From positions 1 through 10,727 of the forward strand of contig JAEWEQ010000022.1 of the NCBI GenBank assembly GCA_023389315.1: a stretch of 10,727 bases of DNA, read 5' to 3'. Within the stretch, counting starts at the first letter, position 1; each line of letters begins with the position of its first letter. Position numbers and translations under genes: made by a program. The notes under the pieces were generated by a model. It was given only the letters and a program-made list of their open reading frames with translations, ran no database searches and was not told where the DNA came from. Positions 7,719 to 10,727 of this stretch are shown here, in pieces. Origin of the DNA: Actinomycetes bacterium. GTDB taxonomy: Bacteria; Actinomycetota; Actinomycetes; Actinomycetales; Actinomycetaceae.

Positions 7719-7741
7719 GGGGTGCGTGGGAAACCCGGCGT

Positions 7742-8239
7742 CTAGCTGCAGCAGCCGCCGGTTTCTTCAGCTTCCGCGTCGGTCTTGCCGGTGTCGTAGG
7801 ACTCCAGGGCAGCGACCTTGGGGGCGGAATGGGAAGTGGGGTCGAACTCGTAGCCGAGCCATTCTTTAGCAAGGCGGCGGGCCAGTTCAATACCGATCAC
7901 GCGCTGGCCGAAGGTCAGCACTTGCGCATTGTTGGAAAGTACCAGGCGCTCGACCGAGAAGGAGTCGTGGGCGACGGAGGCGCGGATGCCCGGCACCTTG
8001 TTGGCTGCCATCGCCACGCCCATGCCGGTGCCGCACACGAACAGTCCGCGGTCGGCTTTGCCGTCAGCGATCATGCGGGCGGCGGCTACCGCTACGTGCG
8101 GGTAGTCGATGTCTTCACCCGCGCCGACACCGGCATCAATGACTTCACTGACGCGCTCATCGGCTTGCAGGTCCTTTTTGAGGATTTCTTTGTAGTCGTA
8201 TCCGGCGATATCGGCGGCAACGACGATGCGTAGACCCAT
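7742..8239 (-). CDS. rpiB: RpiB/LacAB-family sugar-phosphate isomerase, EryI/DerI-like
   Basis: The family interconverts aldose and ketose phosphates (ribose-5-P/ribulose-5-P, galactose-6-P/tagatose-6-P, erythrose-4-P/erythrulose-4-P). This 165-residue protein has the hallmark CGTGMG loop with its catalytic Cys, ANKVPGIRA, and the TFGQRVIG segment. Two usual RpiB residues differ: the His of the N-terminal DHxG motif is Ile (ADIAG), and the catalytic HN becomes SNNAQ. From memory, SNNAQ is typical of the tetrulose-phosphate isomerases EryI (Brucella) and DerI (Mycobacterium), so D-erythrulose-4-phosphate isomerase activity is at least as likely as ribose-5-phosphate isomerase. I chose the ATG at 8239, with AAGGAAGGG before it; the frame stays open to 8440 but that extension is basic and unlike the family. 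It is the first gene of the minus-strand operon. The protein ends in an unusual Cys-Cys-Ser. Confidence 0.85.
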   Translation of the reverse strand: MGLRIVVAADIAGYDYKEILKKDLQADERVSEVIDAGVGAGEDIDYPHVAVAAARMIADGKADRGLFVCGTGMGVAMAANKVPGIRASVAHDSFSVERLVLSNNAQVLTFGQRVIGIELARRLAKEWLGYEFDPTSHSAPKVAALESYDTGKTDAEAEETGGCCS

Positions 8240-8277
8240 TTGCTTGCCCTTCCTTGGGTGTCTGCGGCTCCGGATCG

Positions 8278-8300
8278 GCGAGGACGGTGCGCGTCCTCGC
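8278..8300 (-). promoter_or_regulatory. Leader hairpin upstream of the isomerase gene
   Basis: A perfect 9-bp inverted repeat (GCGAGGACG, 8278-8286, with 8292-8300) has a 5-nt loop and lies about 40-60 bp upstream of the isomerase ATG. Exactly the same arms occur in the gap before the HAD gene (6565-6602), and a third copy of one arm lies at 8395-8403. It could be a protein-binding dyad or an RNA leader structure. Confidence 0.4.
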
Positions 8301-8346
8301 GCGGGAGCGTGTTCTTGGCCAGTGGAGCCAGTTACCGCATTCCAAG

Positions 8347-8374
8347 AGTACCGAAATTTGAGGTATTTGGTACT
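8347..8374. promoter_or_regulatory. Candidate operator dyad, AGTACC-N16-GGTACT
   Basis: A 28-bp imperfect inverted repeat has 6-bp perfect outer arms and two further matching pairs inside one mismatch. It lies about 110 bp upstream of the isomerase ATG, just downstream of the proposed promoter at 8420-8428 on the minus strand. That is where a repressor would block transcription. No regulator gene is in the window, so the binding protein is unknown. Confidence 0.4.
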
Positions 8375-8419
8375 GATTTGGGGACGCCAGGCAACGTCCT
8401 CGCGATAACTTCTCCGGTA

Positions 8420-8428
8420 AATATAACA
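8420..8428 (-). promoter_or_regulatory. Candidate extended -10 promoter for the minus-strand operon
   Basis: On the minus strand the sequence reads TGTTATATT, that is TG-N-TATATT, a good extended -10 in the most AT-rich part of an otherwise GC-rich window. No convincing -35 hexamer is found 16-18 bp upstream. If used, the leader of the isomerase message would be about 170 nt and include the dyad 8347-8374 and the hairpin 8278-8300. An inverted repeat ATAACA-N17-TGTTAT (8423-8451) overlaps this element. Confidence 0.35.
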
Positions 8429-8492
8429 TGAAATCTGCAAAACGGTGTTATTTTTCGCAACAATGATGTATTTTTGTGGGTAGGACGAGGTG

Positions 8493-8508
8493 CCTGATGC
8501 GAATCAGG
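8493..8508. promoter_or_regulatory. Candidate LacI-type operator palindrome
   Basis: The sequence CCTGATGCGAATCAGG is a dyad with perfect 6-bp arms whose centre of symmetry falls exactly between C and G. A central CG in a 16- to 20-bp palindrome is the classic form of LacI-family operators. It lies about 110 bp before the gpsA-like start and 250 bp before the isomerase start, between the two divergent units. The link to a LacI regulator is inference. Confidence 0.4.
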
Positions 8509-8533
8509 ATCGCCCCGCACCGCCGCCACCGAT

Positions 8534-8553
8534 GACCGGCGTGAGCGCTGGTC
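8534..8553. promoter_or_regulatory. Second dyad near the gpsA-like gene
   Basis: Arms GACCGGCG (8534-8541) and CGCTGGTC (8546-8553) match at 7 of 8 positions around TGAG. The dyad lies about 65 bp upstream of the gpsA-like start, 43 bp centre to centre from the palindrome at 8493-8508. In GC-rich DNA such a dyad may arise by chance. Confidence 0.2.
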
Positions 8554-8616
8554 TGTCGGCGGCCACCAATATGCGGTAGCGTCGAAAAAAATACTCACTT
8601 AGGAGGATCCTCGATC

Positions 8617-9687
8617 ATGGCAACCGTAGTAGTTCTAGGCGCCGGCATCATGGCCAGTGCGCTCGCCACCCCGCTGGCTGACAACGGACACCAGGTGAAA
8701 CTGGTGGGCACCCACCTGGACCGCGAAATCATTGACTCCATCAAAGAAACCGGGGTGCATCCCCGCCTGGACCTGAAACTGCCCGAAGGCACCACCGCCT
8801 ACCAGCTGGAAGAAGCCGAAGAAGCCTTCGCCGACGCCGAGTTCGTGATGAGCGGGGTGAACTCCTTCGGCGTGCACTGGGCCGGCCAACAACTGGCGAA
8901 ACTACTTAAGCCCGGCACCCACCTGATCACCCTGGCTAAAGGCATGGAAGCGGACGAGGAAGGTAACCTCAAGATCCTGCCTGACGTCCTCGCCAGTGAA
9001 CTACCCGAGGAACTGCGCAACCAGATCACCATCTCCGCTATTGCCGGGCCCTCCATCGCGGGGGAGGTGGCGATCCGCCGCCACACCTGCGTGGTGTTCA
9101 CCGGTAAAGACCAGGCGGCGTTGGACACCTGGAAGGAAATGTTCGCCACCGACTTCTACCACGTTTGGACCTCCACCGACTTCACCGGTGTGGAAGTATG
9201 CGCGGCCACTAAGAACTGCTACGCCTTCGGCGCCGGATTCATGGACGGGGTGCTCGACGCCCTGGGGCCGGATGCGCGTGAGAAATACGTGAACTTCAAC
9301 TACGGGGCGGCGCTGTTTGGGCAAGCCGCCATCGAGATGACCCAGTGGATGGACTACTTCGGGTGCGACCGCGCCACCGCGTTGGGGCTGCCGGGCGTGG
9401 GTGACTGTTTCGTGACCTCCATGGGTGGGCGCAACGTGAAATGCGGTCGCCTGGTAGGAGCGGGTATGACTTTCTCCCAGGCTCGCGCCCAAATGCCGGG
9501 GGTGACCTTGGAAGGGGCCGCCGCCATCGCGGTGATCGGCAAAGCCCTGGTCACCTTGACCGAAGCCGGCAAGGTAGCGCCCGAACAGTTCCCGCTGCTA
9601 CGCCACCTGTACGAAGTGGTGGGCCTGGACCAACCGGTGGATGTGCCCTGGGATAGCTTCTTTGGGGCCCACGGATCGGGGATCTAA
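8617..9687 (+). CDS. gpsA: Glycerol-3-phosphate dehydrogenase (NAD(P)) family, diverged GpsA
   Basis: GpsA proteins reversibly reduce dihydroxyacetone phosphate to sn-glycerol-3-phosphate. The 356-residue protein has the Rossmann start VVVLGAGIMASALA (4-17), TLAKGME with Lys108, IAGPSIAGE (142-150), the catalytic Lys199 in ATKNCYAFGAGFMDG, GVGD with Asp263, a GRNVKCG version of the Arg-Asn phosphate-binding motif (271-277) and LEG (298-300). Differences from standard GpsA include GAGxxA instead of GxGxxG, Asn82 where the family has Pro in VP(S/T), and a shortened loop before GRN. It lies divergent to the isomerase operon and shares its regulatory region, so it may be a specialised paralogue acting on a larger polyol phosphate; it could also be the ordinary phospholipid GpsA. 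AGGAGG at 8601-8606 supports the ATG at 8617, at a slightly long 10-nt spacing. Confidence 0.85.
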   Translation: MATVVVLGAGIMASALATPLADNGHQVKLVGTHLDREIIDSIKETGVHPRLDLKLPEGTTAYQLEEAEEAFADAEFVMSGVNSFGVHWAGQQLAKLLKPGTHLITLAKGMEADEEGNLKILPDVLASELPEELRNQITISAIAGPSIAGEVAIRRHTCVVFTGKDQAALDTWKEMFATDFYHVWTSTDFTGVEVCAATKNCYAFGAGFMDGVLDALGPDAREKYVNFNYGAALFGQAAIEMTQWMDYFGCDRATALGLPGVGDCFVTSMGGRNVKCGRLVGAGMTFSQARAQMPGVTLEGAAAIAVIGKALVTLTEAGKVAPEQFPLLRHLYEVVGLDQPVDVPWDSFFGAHGSGI

Positions 9688-9758
9688 CCGGCTGGGTAAG
9701 CGCGAGCCACCTAAAACTGTTGCCAGCAAACGTGTCCACCTTGCCTGGTAATTAAAAG

Positions 9759-9799
9759 GCTGACGCCCCGCGAGGAGCAACCGCTCGCGGGGCGTCAGC
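9759..9799 (-). terminator. Strong terminator between convergent gpsA-like and exonuclease genes
   Basis: A perfect 16-bp stem (9759-9774 with 9784-9799) with a 9-nt loop is followed on the minus strand by TTTTAATT, which makes it a good intrinsic terminator for the exonuclease gene. It lies 72 bp after the gpsA-like stop and could also stop plus-strand transcripts, although the plus-strand side (TATGTGGTTT) has a poor T-run. Confidence 0.85.
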
Positions 9800-9889
9800 T
9801 ATGTGGTTTCCGAGGGCGGGTGCGGCCGGTTCGGTGTCGGCCCGGGCGGTGCCAGTTCTGCGCGTCCCTGGCCTGGCGCGCGAGTGCCC

Positions 9890-10588
9890 TCAGTCCAGGT
9901 CGGCGGGCCACACCGTGGAGGTATCGAAGCTGGGCAGTGAGCGGCGCCGGAAAGAGATGAAATCTTGCGCCCAAGCGGTGAAAGCCTGCACTTGGAAAGC
10001 GTGTACATCCACTGCCGACAGCTGCCCCACCTGGGGGAACTTGCGGGCGATTGCTTGCGCCACGCCCAGCGCCAGCAGCACATCCACATCGGCGTTGTGA
10101 GCCTGCCCGTCTACCTGCACCCCGTAGTTTTCCGCCACTATTGACAGTGTGCGCTTACCTTTACGCCACCGGTCTAGTGCCCGGTCGAGCACCAGCGGGT
10201 CCACGATCGGCAAAATCTGCCCCACTCGTTCGGTGAGGGTGGGTAGGCCGTGGCGCGCCAGTTCAGCTTCCATCAACTCCAAGTCGTATTTGGCGTTGAA
10301 AGCCACCACCGGGTGACCGGCCACCAAGTGCTCTGTCAGTAGCTCGGCGACTTCTTCCAGCACCTGGGTGGCATCTGCGCCGTGGGTGCGCGCATATTCG
10401 GTGGTCACCCCGTGGACGGCGGCCGCCGCGGCGGGGATCTCCACCCCCGGGTCAGCCAGCCAGGTGCGAGCGCTGTCGCGACCGTCCTCGCGCACAATAA
10501 TGGCGGCGGTAACCAGGCGCGACTGTTTCGCATCCACTCCCGTGGTTTCCGTATCGAATCCCACCAGGGGTAAGTCGCACCAGTTCAC
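9890..10588 (-). CDS. DEDDh 3'-5' exonuclease (DnaQ/RNase T-like)
   Basis: The protein has the three exonuclease motifs of the DEDDh superfamily: FDTETTG with Asp12 and Glu14, VVAFNAKYDLELM with Asp102, and HNADVD with His164 and Asp169 (numbering from the chosen start). The 232 residues consist of this domain and a short C-terminal tail, so it is a stand-alone exonuclease and not a full DnaQ-polymerase or a UvrC-fused form; the substrate (DNA repair or RNA) is unknown. I chose GTG at 10588 because AAGGAG lies exactly 6 nt before it. The frame is open six codons further to a GTG at 10606, but that start has no good ribosome site and its coding bases contain the AAGGAG. It is convergent with the gpsA-like gene and not obviously part of the sugar cluster. 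Confidence 0.85.
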   Translation of the reverse strand: MNWCDLPLVGFDTETTGVDAKQSRLVTAAIIVREDGRDSARTWLADPGVEIPAAAAAVHGVTTEYARTHGADATQVLEEVAELLTEHLVAGHPVVAFNAKYDLELMEAELARHGLPTLTERVGQILPIVDPLVLDRALDRWRKGKRTLSIVAENYGVQVDGQAHNADVDVLLALGVAQAIARKFPQVGQLSAVDVHAFQVQAFTAWAQDFISFRRRSLPSFDTSTVWPADLD

Positions 10589-10591
10589 CGC

Positions 10592-10599
10592 TAGCTCCT
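10592..10599 (-). promoter_or_regulatory. Ribosome binding site that decides the exonuclease start
   Basis: The minus strand reads AAAAGGAG then CTAGCG then GTG, a near-ideal Shine-Dalgarno at 6-nt spacing before the GTG at 10588. It makes the GTG at 10606 unlikely as the main start. The rest of the sequence to the window end (to 10727) shows no gene that I can support. Confidence 0.65.
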
Positions 10600-10727
10600 T
10601 TTCCACTTCCGGCTATGCGCGCCGCTCGCCTAGCTGCCAACGCGGGGCGAGACTGTTCCCAGCATAACGGTTGGGGCGGACAAAACTGGCGGCCGCGTGG
10701 GGTGGGGCTGCCAAACCCGCCCGCGCT

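Noticed and set aside
8240..8440. N-terminal extension of the isomerase up to an ATG at 8440
   Set aside because: The added 67 residues are basic and unlike the family, they would cross the candidate operator and leader hairpin, and a good ribosome site precedes 8239.
8577..8582. TAGCGT as a -10 box for the gpsA-like gene
   Set aside because: It fits a loose actinobacterial TAGNNT pattern, but the matching -35 position (CTGTCG at 18 bp) is poor, so it is not listed as a promoter.
10661..10666. TATGCT on the minus strand as a -10 for the exonuclease gene
   Set aside because: No acceptable -35 at the right spacing; one hexamer is not enough evidence.
1..10727. tRNA, rRNA, insertion sequence or prophage parts
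   Set aside because: No cloverleaf sequences, transposase motifs, terminal repeats or phage genes were seen on either strand.

Overview
The window is GC-rich and fully double-strand coding, with Shine-Dalgarno-led ATG/GTG starts and proteins that read like those of a high-GC Gram-positive bacterium. The AraD and the RpiB-like protein in particular look actinobacterial. An Actinomycetales-type host is my best inference, but no phylogenetic marker gene is present to prove it.

Layout. From about 8240 down to 47 there are seven genes in a row on the minus strand. In transcription order they encode an RpiB/LacAB-family sugar-phosphate isomerase (7742-8239), an unrecognised polytopic membrane protein that is probably the transporter (6655-7605), a NagD/AraL-type HAD phosphatase (5576-6436), an FGGY kinase of unknown specificity (3904-5466), an AraM/EgsA-type glycerol-1-phosphate dehydrogenase (2521-3891), L-ribulokinase AraB (763-2442) and L-ribulose-5-phosphate 4-epimerase AraD (47-754). 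A hairpin at 1-25 probably ends the unit. Facing away on the plus strand is a diverged GpsA-like glycerol-3-phosphate dehydrogenase (8617-9687). The 377-bp divergent region between them is AT-rich in its middle and holds several dyad symmetries that look like operators. A strong terminator (9759-9799) separates gpsA from a convergent DEDDh 3'-5' exonuclease gene (9890-10588), which looks like unrelated chromosomal background.

How it may work. AraB and AraD are the lower L-arabinose pathway: L-ribulose to L-ribulose-5-P to D-xylulose-5-P. AraL-like and AraM-like genes sit beside araBD in the Bacillus subtilis ara operon, so four of these genes recall that operon. However, araA and a binding-protein ABC transporter are absent from the window. 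In their place are a second sugar kinase, an isomerase with residues typical of the tetrulose-phosphate isomerases (EryI/DerI), a second polyol-phosphate dehydrogenase and a membrane protein of a family I do not know. The set fits import and phosphorylation of one or more polyols or ketoses, oxidation of a polyol phosphate, and isomerisation or epimerisation into the pentose-phosphate pathway. The actual substrate is not visible from sequence.

The gaps between operon genes are unusually rich in perfect GC-rich stem-loops, some sharing the same arm sequence. They may set the relative expression of the genes. No regulator gene, tRNA, rRNA, mobile element or CRISPR array was seen.
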